DNA of 64,000 bases, taken from positions 1 through 64,000 of the forward strand of contig NZ_JADHVT010000008.1 of NCBI RefSeq assembly GCF_016783915.1, written 5' to 3'. The translations under genes and the position numbers were made by a program. This stretch comes from Acidovorax sp. GTDB taxonomy: Bacteria > Pseudomonadota > Gammaproteobacteria > Burkholderiales > Burkholderiaceae_C. Numbering within the stretch: position 1 is the first letter of the stretch; each line of letters opens with the position of its first letter. Below are positions 27,024 through 35,566 of this stretch, piece after piece. The notes under the pieces are model-generated. The model saw nothing but the letters and a program-made list of their open reading frames with translations. It made no database searches and was not told where the DNA came from.

Positions 27024-27110
27024 GAAAACCGTTGTTTCTTCTTCTTGTGATGGGCGCAAACCCTGCTACGACCAGACCCCGTGGACCAATGCAAGAACCG
27101 CACACACGGA

Positions 27111-27129
27111 CTGTCATAAAACTGACACA
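27111..27129 (+). promoter_or_regulatory. Candidate Pho box upstream of the Na/phosphate transporter
   Basis: CTGTCATAAAACTGACACA matches the E. coli Pho box (two CTGTCAT-type 7-mers 11 nt apart) with one or two mismatches. It reads on the plus strand, opposite to the transporter gene it would serve, so orientation is unusual. No plus-strand gene follows. Confidence 0.5.
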
Positions 27130-27255
27130 TAAGCATACTCCTGAATCCATAGCGCTGGAGCAGATGCCCATGTCGGTGCTGGGTGCGTTGCGGTGTCCCA
27201 AACAGCACGGCCCGCATGCAGCGGGCCGTATTGGGGGGGAAGTCAGGGGGCGGCC

Positions 27256-27759
27256 TCAGCGCTCGCGCCGCACTCTCAGCAGCTCGTCCAGGATCAGGCA
27301 GGCCGCGCCCACCGTGATGGCCGAATCCGCCAGGTTGAACGATGGGAAGTACCAGCCCGCGTAGTGGAACTGCAAAAAGTCCACCACATAGCCGTGCATG
27401 AGCCGATCCACCACGTTGCCTACCGCTCCGCCCAGGATGCTGGATAGCGCAAAGCTGAACAGTTTCTGGCCCGGGTGGGCGCGCAACTGCCACACGATGA
27501 AGATCGTGGCCACCACACCGATGCCGGTGAACAGCCAGCGCTGCCAGCCGCCCGCGTCCGACAGGAAAGAAAACGCCGCCCCGGTGTTGTGGGCGCGCAC
27601 GATGTTGAAGAAGCTGGTGATGAACGTGGAGTCGCCCAGCTGGTAGTGGTTGAGGATCAGCGTCTTGGTGATCTGATCGGCCCCCATCAGGAGCACCGCC
27701 CACGCCAGCCAGGGCCACATGCCCGCGCCGGTGCGCCCGGCTTGTGCTGTGCGGGCCAT
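27256..27759 (-). CDS. lspA: Lipoprotein signal peptidase (signal peptidase II)
   Basis: 167 residues with four membrane helices. The two catalytic aspartates are visible in [10 protein letters not shown] and FNLADSAI. It cleaves signal peptides of diacylglyceryl-prolipoproteins in the inner membrane. The ATG at 27759 shares one base with the ileS stop (TGATG), so translation is coupled; this ribF-ileS-lspA order is conserved in proteobacteria. Confidence 0.96.
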   Translation of the reverse strand: MARTAQAGRTGAGMWPWLAWAVLLMGADQITKTLILNHYQLGDSTFITSFFNIVRAHNTGAAFSFLSDAGGWQRWLFTGIGVVATIFIVWQLRAHPGQKLFSFALSSILGGAVGNVVDRLMHGYVVDFLQFHYAGWYFPSFNLADSAITVGAACLILDELLRVRRER

Positions 27760-30644
27760 CAGGCGTGCGCCCGGCTTTCGCCGTCCCCATGGAGGTTGCT
27801 GGTGCAACGGCCGCAGATGGTGGGGTGGGCGGCATCGCTGCCCACATCACTGCGGTAGTGCCAGCAGCGCTCGCATTTCGCATCTGAACTGGGCTTGACG
27901 CTGATCTGCAAAGCGCTACCAGCTACCAATTCGATAGCGGAGGTGATGAACACGAACTTGAGGTCATCACCCAGGCTGGCGAGCAGCGCGTGGTCTTCGG
28001 GCGCAGCCGTGAGCGTGACCGTCGCCTGCAGCGACGATCCTACCTGGCCGGCGGCGCGCAGGGCCTCGATCTCCTTGTTCACTGCGTCGCGGATCTCACG
28101 CAAGCGCGCCCACTTGGCCAGCAAGCCCTCGTCGGCGCCAGCGCCCACGCCTGCGATGTTGCCGTAGGTCTCCAGGAAGATGGAATCGGAGCTGCCGAAC
28201 ACCTTCCATGCCTCTTCGGCCGTGAACGACAGGAAGGGCGCCATCCAGCGCAGCATGGCGTGCGTGATGTTGTAGAGCGCGGTCTGCGCGCTGCGGCGGG
28301 CCAGGCTCTTGGGTGCCGTGGTGTACAGGCGGTCCTTGAGCACGTCCAGGTAAAAGCCGCCCAGGTCTTCCGAGCAGTACAGCTGCAGCTTGGCCACCAC
28401 GGGGTGGAACTCGTACACCTTGTAGTGCGCCAGCACCTCGGCCTGGAACTCGGACGCGCGGGTGAGCGCGTAGCGGTCAATCTCCAGCATCTGGTCGAAC
28501 GGCACGGCGTCTGTGGCGGGGTTGAAGTCGCTCACGTTGGCCAGCAAGAAGCGCAGCGTGTTGCGGATGCGGCGGTAGGCATCCACCACGCGCGCCAGGA
28601 TCTTCTCGTCGCCCGCGATGTCGCCCGAGTAGTCGCTGGCGGCCACCCACAGGCGGATGATCTCGGCGCCGAGCTTCTTGTTGATCTCCTGCGGGTCGAT
28701 GCCATTGCCCAGCGACTTGCTCATCTTGCGGCCCTGGCTGTCCACGGTGAAGCCATGGGTCAGCAGGCCGCGGTAGGGCGCACGGCCTTCCAGCGCCGAG
28801 GCCAACAGCAGCGAGCTGTGGAACCAGCCGCGATGCTGGTCATGGCCTTCGAGGTAGAGGTCGGCCTCGGGGCCGGTGTCATGGTGCACCTCGGGGTGCG
28901 TGCCGCGCAGCACATGGCTGAAGGTGGATCCGGAGTCGAACCACACTTCCAGGATGTCGGTGCTCTTGGTGTAGTGCGGCGCGTCTTCGGCGCCCAGGAT
29001 CTCTTCGGTCGTCACGCGGCTCCAGGCTTCGATGCCGCCCTTTTCCACGATGTCAGCCGCCTGGTCCATGATCTCCATGGTGCGCGGGTGCAGCTCGCCC
29101 GAATCCTTGTGCAAAAAGAACGGGATGGGCACGCCCCAGCTGCGCTGGCGCGAGATGCACCAGTCGGGCCGCCCGGCGATCATGTCGTGCAGGCGGGCCT
29201 TGCCGTTCTCGGGGTAGAAGCTGGTGTGCTCGATCGCGTCCAGTGCGATCTGGCGCAGCGTCTTGGCGGGCTTCATGCCGGGCTTTGTGAACACGCCTTC
29301 GCCCTCGTCCATGCGGATGAACCACTGGGCCGCCGCGCGGTAGATCACCGGCGTCTTGTGGCGCCAGCAGTGCGGGTAGCTGTGGGTGATGTCCTTGGTG
29401 GTCATCAGGCGGCCTGCGTTGCGCAGCGCTTCGATGATGACGGGTACGGCCTTCCAGATGTGCTGGCCGCCAAACAGCGGGAAGTCCGCCGCGTAGGTTC
29501 CGTTGCCCTGTACGGGGTTCAGGATCTCGTCGAGCGCCATGCCATGCGCGCGGCAGGAGTTGAAGTCTTCCAGACCGTAGGCGGGCGAGGAATGCACGAT
29601 ACCGGTGCCGTCGTCGGCCGTGGCGTAGTCGGCCAGGTACACGGGCGACAGGCGGCGGTAGCCAAAGCTGCCGTCCTCGCTGGCCACGTCGTACAGCGGG
29701 TGTTGGAATTCGATGCCGCCCAGGTTCTTGCCGAGGGTGGTGGCCAGCACGCTGCCGGTGAGGCCATAGCGCTCGAGGCACGAGGCTACCAGCGGCTCGG
29801 CCACCAGCAGGATGCGCTCGCCCGTGTCCACCAGCGCATAGCTGATCTCGGGGTTGAGGTTCAGGGCCTGGTTGGCGGGGATGGTCCAGGCGGTCGTGGT
29901 CCAGATGACGACGAACGCCTCCTTGGTCAAGGCAGGCAAGCCGAAGGCGGCGGCCAGCTTGGCGGGGTCGTGCGACTTGAAGGCCACATCCAGCGTGGTG
30001 CTCTTCTTGTCCTGGTACTCGATCTCGAACTCGGCCAGCGACGAGCCGCAGTCAAAACACCAGTACACGGGCTTGAGGCCACGGTACACAAAGCCGCGCT
30101 CCATCACGCGCTTGAAGGCGCGGATTTCGCCCGCTTCGTTGGCGGGGTTCATGGTCTTGTAAGGGTTGTCCCATTCGCCCAGCACGCCCAGGCGTTTGAA
30201 GTCCACCATCTGCTGCGCGATCTGCTCCGTGGCGAACGCGCGGCTCTTGGCCTGCATGTCGTCGCGGCTCAGGTTGCGGCCGTGTTTCTTCTCGATGGCG
30301 TTCTCGATCGGCAGGCCGTGGCAGTCCCAGCCAGGCACGTACAGCGCGTCAAAGCCTTCGAGCTGGCGCGCCTTGGTGATCATGTCCTTCAGGATCTTGT
30401 TGACCGCGTGGCCCATGTGGATCTGGCCGTTGGCGTAGGGCGGGCCGTCGTGCAGGATGAACTTGGGCGCACCCCGACGGGCATCACGCAGGCGCTTGTA
30501 GATGCCTTGGTCTTCCCAGTCCTTGACCCAGCCCGGCTCGCGCTTGGGCAGGTCGCCGCGCATGGGGAAGGGGGTGTCAGGCAGGTTCAGCGTGCTGCGG
30601 TAGTCCGGGGCGGTGGATGCGGGGGTACTGGCGTTGTCGGACAT
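27759..30644 (-). CDS. ileS: Isoleucyl-tRNA synthetase
   Basis: 961-residue class I synthetase. The HIGH signature is H76-MG-H79, and KMSKS is at 640-644. The C-terminal zinc site CERC...CGRC is present. A copy of the dispersed repeat encodes residues about 902-917 ([16 protein letters not shown]), just before the zinc site. It charges tRNA-Ile and edits valine. AAGG precedes the ATG. lspA overlaps its stop, and ribF lies 113 bp upstream. Confidence 0.97.
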   Translation of the reverse strand: MSDNASTPASTAPDYRSTLNLPDTPFPMRGDLPKREPGWVKDWEDQGIYKRLRDARRGAPKFILHDGPPYANGQIHMGHAVNKILKDMITKARQLEGFDALYVPGWDCHGLPIENAIEKKHGRNLSRDDMQAKSRAFATEQIAQQMVDFKRLGVLGEWDNPYKTMNPANEAGEIRAFKRVMERGFVYRGLKPVYWCFDCGSSLAEFEIEYQDKKSTTLDVAFKSHDPAKLAAAFGLPALTKEAFVVIWTTTAWTIPANQALNLNPEISYALVDTGERILLVAEPLVASCLERYGLTGSVLATTLGKNLGGIEFQHPLYDVASEDGSFGYRRLSPVYLADYATADDGTGIVHSSPAYGLEDFNSCRAHGMALDEILNPVQGNGTYAADFPLFGGQHIWKAVPVIIEALRNAGRLMTTKDITHSYPHCWRHKTPVIYRAAAQWFIRMDEGEGVFTKPGMKPAKTLRQIALDAIEHTSFYPENGKARLHDMIAGRPDWCISRQRSWGVPIPFFLHKDSGELHPRTMEIMDQAADIVEKGGIEAWSRVTTEEILGAEDAPHYTKSTDILEVWFDSGSTFSHVLRGTHPEVHHDTGPEADLYLEGHDQHRGWFHSSLLLASALEGRAPYRGLLTHGFTVDSQGRKMSKSLGNGIDPQEINKKLGAEIIRLWVAASDYSGDIAGDEKILARVVDAYRRIRNTLRFLLANVSDFNPATDAVPFDQMLEIDRYALTRASEFQAEVLAHYKVYEFHPVVAKLQLYCSEDLGGFYLDVLKDRLYTTAPKSLARRSAQTALYNITHAMLRWMAPFLSFTAEEAWKVFGSSDSIFLETYGNIAGVGAGADEGLLAKWARLREIRDAVNKEIEALRAAGQVGSSLQATVTLTAAPEDHALLASLGDDLKFVFITSAIELVAGSALQISVKPSSDAKCERCWHYRSDVGSDAAHPTICGRCTSNLHGDGESRAHA
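27894..27940 (-). repeat. Dispersed repeat, copy in ileS
   Basis: On the minus strand it reads CCGCTATCGAATTGGTAGCT followed by GGTAGCGCTTTGCAGATCAG. It is in frame near the ileS C-terminus. Confidence 0.6.
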
Positions 30645-30757
30645 GAAGGAGCCTTAAAACGGGGCATTCCGGGGCAGGCCCGGGGCAATGCGGGGAAAGA
30701 GGGAGCGAAACGCGGGAGGTGTCGGGCCTGCAGGGCAGGCGCTGCGCAGGCAGCCCC

Positions 30758-31810
30758 CTAAATTCGGTCGCGCGTGGTCTGGCGCCGGGTCTCGGTGTGG
30801 TTGGGGGCGGCGTGGGCCGATGCAAAGTAGGCGCGCGCATCCGCACAGTCTTTCGCGATGCCCGTCGTCAGGGCGTCCAGACTGTCGTACTTCAGTTCGT
30901 CGTGCAGTTTGTGCAGCAGTTCCACACGCACGATTTTACCGTACGCCCCTTCGGCGCCCAGTTCCGCAGGCCAGTGCAGGCAATGGGTTTCTAGCAGTAC
31001 GCGGCCGCCGTTCACGTCATTGGGGTCCAGGGAGGGGCGCACGCCCAGGTTGGCCACTCCCGGCAAGGGCTCGCCAGCAAGGCCATGCACCAGCACGGCA
31101 AAGATGCCGCTGGCGGCAGGCTTCCAGTGGGCAAATCGCAAGTTGAGCGTTCGAAAGCCATCGCCCGCGCCTTCTGCCGTGGCGCCTAGCTCGCGCCCGA
31201 GCTTGCGGCCATGCACCACATGGCCACTGATGGTGTAGGGCCGCCCCAGCAGGCGCGCGGCCGCCTCCATGTCGCCTGCGGCCAGGGCCTGGCGCACGGC
31301 GGAACTGGACACGCGCAGCCCATGCACCTCGTAGCTGTTCATGCGCGCTACGTCAAAGCCCTTGGCTTGCCCGGCAGCGTCCAGCATGGCGTAGTCGCCC
31401 GCGCGCTGGCGGCCAAAGCGGAAATCGTCGCCCACCAGCACGTAACGTGCGCCCAGGCCATGCACCAGCACCTCGTCGATGAAAGCGTCGGGCGACTGGG
31501 CTGCCAGCAGCGCGTCAAACGGTAGCACCACGGTCTGCTGCACGCCGCAGCGGGCCAGTTCGGTGAGCTTGTCCCGCAAGGTGCCGATCCGGGCTGGTGC
31601 CAGTTCGGGCTTGTGGTGGGCCCCGGCAAAGTAGTCGCGTGGGTGGGGCTCGAAAGTCAGGACACAGCTTTCCACTCCCCGGTGTGCTGCCTCGCTGTTC
31701 AACAGGGCCAGCATGGCCTGGTGACCCCGGTGCACGCCATCGAAATTGCCGATGGTCAGCGCACACGCATCGGCGATGCCAGGGTGGTGGAATCCGCGAA
31801 AGATCTTCAT
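30758..31810 (-). CDS. ribF: Bifunctional riboflavin kinase/FAD synthetase
   Basis: 350 residues. N-terminal FAD synthetase part (TIGNFDGVHRGHQAML, with the HxGH-like nucleotidyltransferase motif) and C-terminal flavokinase part (GRPYTISGHVVHGRKLGRELGAT; later GVANLGVRPS). It makes FMN and FAD from riboflavin. The ATG at 31810 abuts a copy of the dispersed repeat, and no Shine-Dalgarno site is visible before it; in-frame codons to 32029 cross the next gene's leader. It heads the ribF-ileS-lspA cluster. Confidence 0.95.
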   Translation of the reverse strand: MKIFRGFHHPGIADACALTIGNFDGVHRGHQAMLALLNSEAAHRGVESCVLTFEPHPRDYFAGAHHKPELAPARIGTLRDKLTELARCGVQQTVVLPFDALLAAQSPDAFIDEVLVHGLGARYVLVGDDFRFGRQRAGDYAMLDAAGQAKGFDVARMNSYEVHGLRVSSSAVRQALAAGDMEAAARLLGRPYTISGHVVHGRKLGRELGATAEGAGDGFRTLNLRFAHWKPAASGIFAVLVHGLAGEPLPGVANLGVRPSLDPNDVNGGRVLLETHCLHWPAELGAEGAYGKIVRVELLHKLHDELKYDSLDALTTGIAKDCADARAYFASAHAAPNHTETRRQTTRDRI

Positions 31811-31814
31811 CGGT

Positions 31815-31871
31815 TTGTTATCTTTTTGATAGCGGTCTGTGCAAGCGCAATAAGCGCAGGACGCCAATTTG
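31815..31871 (+). repeat. Dispersed repeat, copy in the ribF leader
   Basis: TTGTTATCTTTTTGATAGCG is followed by GCAAGCGCAATAAGCGCAGG and CCAATTTG. It sits 4 nt upstream of the ribF start codon, in the ribF/HNH divergent region. Confidence 0.65.
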
Positions 31872-31977
31872 TCATGAAAACGGAGTATATTGTGACCCAC
31901 GGCTGGCCTCGCGCAGGGCTGCCCGCGAGACATCTGCGTTCCGATCCTTGTGTACTTTGTGTTCCAGGAGGCGTGTT

Positions 31978-32535
31978 TTGAAGGTCTTGAAGCTGTCAGC
32001 CCAAGGGCTGCCCCAATCGTGGATTTCACTCGAACAGGCGGTGATTCACTACGCCGCTGGTGAGGTGCGCTGGGAGTCCGGTGCCCAGATCGCCCGGTTC
32101 CGGGGCGGGCACAACGCCATCACGGGTGAGCAATCGGTGATCGCCATCAACAGCATCATCGGCACCAAGGGCGTGCCCAGCATCAACCCTTTTGAGCTCA
32201 AACCCAGCCTGACCAACAGCAAGCTGTTTGCCCGCGACCGCAATGTGTGTGCCTACTGCGGCGGGCATTTTCACGAAGAAGACCTCACGCGCGAGCACAT
32301 CGTGCCGTTTGCCCGCAACGGCCAGGACCACTGGATGAACGTGGTCACGGCGTGCCGCCCCTGCAACCACCGCAAAGGTCCTCGCACGCCTGAGCAGGCG
32401 CACATGCCGTTGCTGTATGCGCCCTATGTGCCGAGCCTCTGGGAAGACTTCATCCTGCGCAACCGGCGCATCCTTGCCGATCAGATGGAGTTCCTGATGG
32501 CCCACGTGCCAAAGTCTTCCAGACTGTTGGCTTAG
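31978..32535 (+). CDS. HNH endonuclease family protein
   Basis: 185 residues. An N-terminal region (~1-85) of unknown fold precedes an HNH nuclease domain: CAYCGG, then DLTREHIVPFARNGQDHWMNVVTACRPCNHRKG, giving two CxxC pairs and the His-Asn-His order. No in-frame ATG fits; TTG at 31978 has AGGAGG upstream at a spacing of 6 nt. It stands alone, divergent from ribF, and is followed by a ~370 bp palindromic element. HNH proteins of this kind occur widely in betaproteobacteria; no substrate is known. Confidence 0.85.
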   Translation: MKVLKLSAQGLPQSWISLEQAVIHYAAGEVRWESGAQIARFRGGHNAITGEQSVIAINSIIGTKGVPSINPFELKPSLTNSKLFARDRNVCAYCGGHFHEEDLTREHIVPFARNGQDHWMNVVTACRPCNHRKGPRTPEQAHMPLLYAPYVPSLWEDFILRNRRILADQMEFLMAHVPKSSRLLA

Positions 32536-32955
32536 TTGGCGAAGCGGCCAATATGGCCCCGCTGGCGTCGTTGCTCCGTCTTGCCGTGAGGGCCTGCCAA
32601 CCCTCTTTTCGGGGATCGCGTTTCCCGACCTGGGGGCGGGATGCAAGGCGCCTGTGCGCAGCAAGGTAGGCACCTTGCAAGCGCGGGCAACGCCGCAGAC
32701 CGCCCCCAGGCCGGGCAACCCGAAGGGAAGGCCCCTGCGGGCGCGCCACTCGTCGTTCCGCTCCTTACGTGTGCAAGAGCGCACGCGGCGTCGCGCGCCT
32801 AGATTGGCACGCCCGCAAGGGCCTTCGCGACCCCGAAAAGAGGGTTGACAGGCCCTTCGTACTGTCTGCGACGGAGCGCCTAGCCATCGGGGCCATCTTG
32901 ACCGCTCTTGGTGATGTCCTGCGTGCAGCACAGGCACCGGGCAGCGCCTATTCCA
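32536..32955. repeat. Long palindromic intergenic element (~370 bp)
   Basis: No gene is seen in these 420 bp. Arms at about 32540-32620 and 32826-32908 are imperfect inverted copies: AACCCTCTTTTCGGGG (32599-32614) matches its complement at 32831-32846 exactly, and the flanking GGCC-, CTCCGT- and GGCCTG-containing blocks also pair. Shorter inverted repeats (CTGGGGGCGG/CCGCCCCCAG, GCAAGG/CCTTGC) nest inside. The DNA could fold almost end to end. It could be a non-autonomous mobile element or long repeat; no transposase is near. Confidence 0.7.
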
Positions 32956-34350
32956 TCAGTAAGTCAATTCGAGAAACACCAGGTGGCCGCTGGCCGCAGG
33001 CCAAGTCTGCCCCACCAAGCGCTCTCCGTTGAACTCTGCCGCGATAGCGCGCACGCCGCCCGCAGGCTTGACCTTGGCAGATGCAACACCTGCCCCAGCG
33101 GGCACACCAGCAGGTGGGGTGCCATCCAGCAGCATCTTGTCGCGCGCCGGGTCCAGATAGCCACGGGGGCGGCTCAGTGTGACGATGGATTCGGCGGCCT
33201 TGTCTGCGTCGGCGATGCGTTCGGGGCGCAGGTGGATGAGATCACTGCTGCGCGGAAAGCCGCTGCGGTAGATGTGGGTGGTGGCGTAGCCGGGGGCGGC
33301 GATCACAAACTCGATGGGCGAGCCGGTGGGGACGGCCAGCGGGCCCCATTGGCCATCCGCACCCACCGTTTTGCGCAGCAAGGCATTGCCCGCGCGGGCG
33401 CCCGTGGCGGGGTCGGTGGCGTACACCTCCAGCTGCGCGCCCGCCAGGGGCAGGTTGTTGCTGAAGTTGCCGGTCTTGGGGTCCGCAGAGTCCACGCCCA
33501 GACCGGTGACCTTGCCGTTGAGCACGACGGATTTTTCGGCCGCAATGTCGGTGCGTGCCGGAGCCTTGCCGGTGATGAAGCGGTAGGTGGCTTCAAACGC
33601 GGCGGGCGAGTACGACGTTTCGCGGTGGTCGATGCGCGGAATCACCACGTTGGTGGCACCTTTGAGTTCGGGGCCGGCGGCGGTCACGTTGGTGGCCGTG
33701 CCTTTCTGGCCGATCCACAGGCCATCGGGCTGGGCGAACTTGTCGTTGTTGTCCGAGCGGATGGTCAGCCATTTCACGGGGCCGCTCACCTCGTCGCCCG
33801 CCGCATTCTTGGGGGCGTTCAGCGCCTTGAGGAACGGGCCTGTGCCCGAGAACTCGTTGCCTTCGCGGAACCCCGGGATCGCCCACACACCGTGGTTGGG
33901 GGTGCCACCCAGGATGGCGTGGCTCACGGTCTTGTCACCGCCGCCGTTGTAGATGTAGTTGCGGATGGCATTGCCGCCGCGCGAGTTGCCTACCAGCACC
34001 ACCTGGCGGGCGCCCGTGATCTTGAGCACCTTGTCCACCTCGGCCTTCAGGTAGGCCATATGCTCATAGGCCGACGTGCGGCCCGCCTGCGGTTTGGCGT
34101 CCTCATCACGCGACAGGGGGTAGGGCACGTCAATGGCGTGCAGGCGCTCGCGTGGCCAGCCGTTGGATTCGAACCGCCATACGGTGGTCTGCCACAGCGC
34201 GGCGGTGTCGCCATTGCCATGCACAAAGACGATGGGCGGCGCCTCGGCCAGGCTGGGGCTCTTGGTAGCGCAGCCTGCCAGCGCCAGGGTGGCGGCCGCA
34301 GCGGCAGCCAGCAAAAGGGATCGGCGTGGCAACAGGAATGCGTGATTCAT
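32956..34350 (-). CDS. Alpha/beta hydrolase-fold lipoprotein (putative esterase)
   Basis: 464 residues. Lipoprotein signal peptide: RR at 9-10, hydrophobic stretch, and lipobox LAGC with Cys27. The hydrolase domain starts PIVFVHGNGD, with the nucleophile elbow GNSRGG (S123) and later HGVWAIPGF and DHRETSYSP, the latter a probable catalytic His. The C-terminal ~150 residues (DPATGARAGNALLRKTVGADG onward) look like a separate beta-rich domain. Reaction is unknown. GGAGAC precedes the ATG. Confidence 0.85.
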   Translation of the reverse strand: MNHAFLLPRRSLLLAAAAAATLALAGCATKSPSLAEAPPIVFVHGNGDTAALWQTTVWRFESNGWPRERLHAIDVPYPLSRDEDAKPQAGRTSAYEHMAYLKAEVDKVLKITGARQVVLVGNSRGGNAIRNYIYNGGGDKTVSHAILGGTPNHGVWAIPGFREGNEFSGTGPFLKALNAPKNAAGDEVSGPVKWLTIRSDNNDKFAQPDGLWIGQKGTATNVTAAGPELKGATNVVIPRIDHRETSYSPAAFEATYRFITGKAPARTDIAAEKSVVLNGKVTGLGVDSADPKTGNFSNNLPLAGAQLEVYATDPATGARAGNALLRKTVGADGQWGPLAVPTGSPIEFVIAAPGYATTHIYRSGFPRSSDLIHLRPERIADADKAAESIVTLSRPRGYLDPARDKMLLDGTPPAGVPAGAGVASAKVKPAGGVRAIAAEFNGERLVGQTWPAASGHLVFLELTY

Positions 34351-34361
34351 GGGGGTGTCTC

Positions 34362-34398
34362 CAAAAAGAAAAAATGCCCGTGGACTGGGGAATCCACG
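34362..34398 (-). terminator. Candidate terminator after the acyl-CoA dehydrogenase genes
   Basis: On the minus strand CGTGGA (34398-34393) pairs with TCCACG (34384-34379), and a T-rich run follows. It lies between the acyl-CoA dehydrogenase pair and the lipoprotein hydrolase. Confidence 0.6.
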
Positions 34399-34438
34399 AG
34401 CATCGTCTGCGGGTGTTACGCGGCTGCGTCAGTTCACA

Positions 34439-35554
34439 TCAGGCGAACACGCCTGCGGTGTCTTGCATGCGGGCGGACACTTCACCCAGGTGGTGCAGCG
34501 TGTCGCCAAAAGTCACTTCCAACTGCGTGAGCTTCTTGAAATAGTGGCTTACGATGTATTCGTCCGTCACGCCGATGCCGCCATGCAGTTGCACAGCCTG
34601 CTGGCCCACAAAACGCATCGATTGGCCCAGTTGGACCTTGGTACGGGCCATGGCGGCGCGGCGTTCGGCAGCGGGGGCGCCGAGCTTGAGGCTGGCGTAG
34701 TAGCTCATTGATCGGGCCAGCTCCAGCTGCATCTTCATGTCGGCCACGCGGTGGCGCAGTGCCTGGAAGCTGGCAATGAACACGCCAAACTGCTTGCGTT
34801 GGTTCATGTATTCGACCGTGATGGCCACGGTCTTGTCCATCACGCCAACGGCTTCCGCGCAGGCTGCGGCGATGCCAGTGTCCACAGCCAGCTCCAGCGC
34901 GGCCAGGCCGTCGGTGGTGATGAGCGTGGCAGGGGCGTTGGTCAGGTGCACCTCAGCGGCGCGGCTGCCGTCTTGCGTGACGTAGCCCTGCGTGGTCACG
35001 CCGCTGGCAGTGCGTTCGACCAGAAAGAGGGCGATGTGGCCGTCGAGCTGCGCAGGCACGATGAAGGCGTCGGCCTTGTCGCCCGCAGGTACTACGCTTT
35101 TGATAGCTGTTACCGCATATCCTGATTGCGCCTTGGCCGCTTTTGCATCGCAAACGTCCAGGCGGTAGCGCGCCTTTCGCTCCTGCTGGGCCAGCACCAC
35201 CAGGGCTTCACCGCTGGCCACGCGGGGCAGCCATGCGCCCTGTACGTCGGCCGGTGCGTAGTGCGACAGCACGCTGCTGGCAATGAAGGCTTGCGCAATC
35301 GGCTCCAGCACAATGCCGCGGCCCAGTTCTTCGGCCACGACCATCGCATCGATGGCACCCTGACCCATGCCGTCGTGCGCTTCGGGCACGGTGAGGGCGG
35401 TCAGGCCCAACTCGGCCAGCTCGTTCCATGCGGCGCGGTCAAAACCGCCAGCGGCCACGGCGGCGCGGCGGCGCTCGAACGTGTAGCCCTTGTCCACCCA
35501 CTTGCGCACGGCGTCGCGCAGTTGTTCCTGGTCGTCAGAAAAATCGAAATCCAT
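34439..35554 (-). CDS. Acyl-CoA dehydrogenase (PimD-like small subunit)
   Basis: 371 residues with acyl-CoA dehydrogenase fold: MDFDFSDDQEQLRDAV at the N-terminus, then the FAD/substrate region and a C-terminal HGGIGVTDEY. It is paired with a larger dehydrogenase directly upstream (12 nt); such pairs form heteromeric enzymes, as in pimeloyl-CoA dehydrogenase. A copy of the dispersed repeat encodes residues around 139-157 (GYAVTAIKSVVPAG). Substrate is unknown; the pimeloyl-CoA analogy is from layout only. Confidence 0.88.
   Translation of the reverse strand: MDFDFSDDQEQLRDAVRKWVDKGYTFERRRAAVAAGGFDRAAWNELAELGLTALTVPEAHDGMGQGAIDAMVVAEELGRGIVLEPIAQAFIASSVLSHYAPADVQGAWLPRVASGEALVVLAQQERKARYRLDVCDAKAAKAQSGYAVTAIKSVVPAGDKADAFIVPAQLDGHIALFLVERTASGVTTQGYVTQDGSRAAEVHLTNAPATLITTDGLAALELAVDTGIAAACAEAVGVMDKTVAITVEYMNQRKQFGVFIASFQALRHRVADMKMQLELARSMSYYASLKLGAPAAERRAAMARTKVQLGQSMRFVGQQAVQLHGGIGVTDEYIVSHYFKKLTQLEVTFGDTLHHLGEVSARMQDTAGVFA
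35089..35145 (+). repeat. Dispersed repeat, copy in the acyl-CoA dehydrogenase gene
   Basis: GTACTACGCTTTTGATAGCT is followed by GTTACCGCATATCCTGATTG and CGCCTTGGCCGCTTTTG. It is antisense to, and in frame with, the dehydrogenase gene. Confidence 0.6.
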
Positions 35555-35566
35555 GTTCTTGTCTCC

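Noticed and set aside
27990..30761. 923-codon frame antisense to ileS
   Set aside because: Gly/Ala/Val/His/Gln-rich shadow of a high-GC gene; no family motifs, and ileS is certain.
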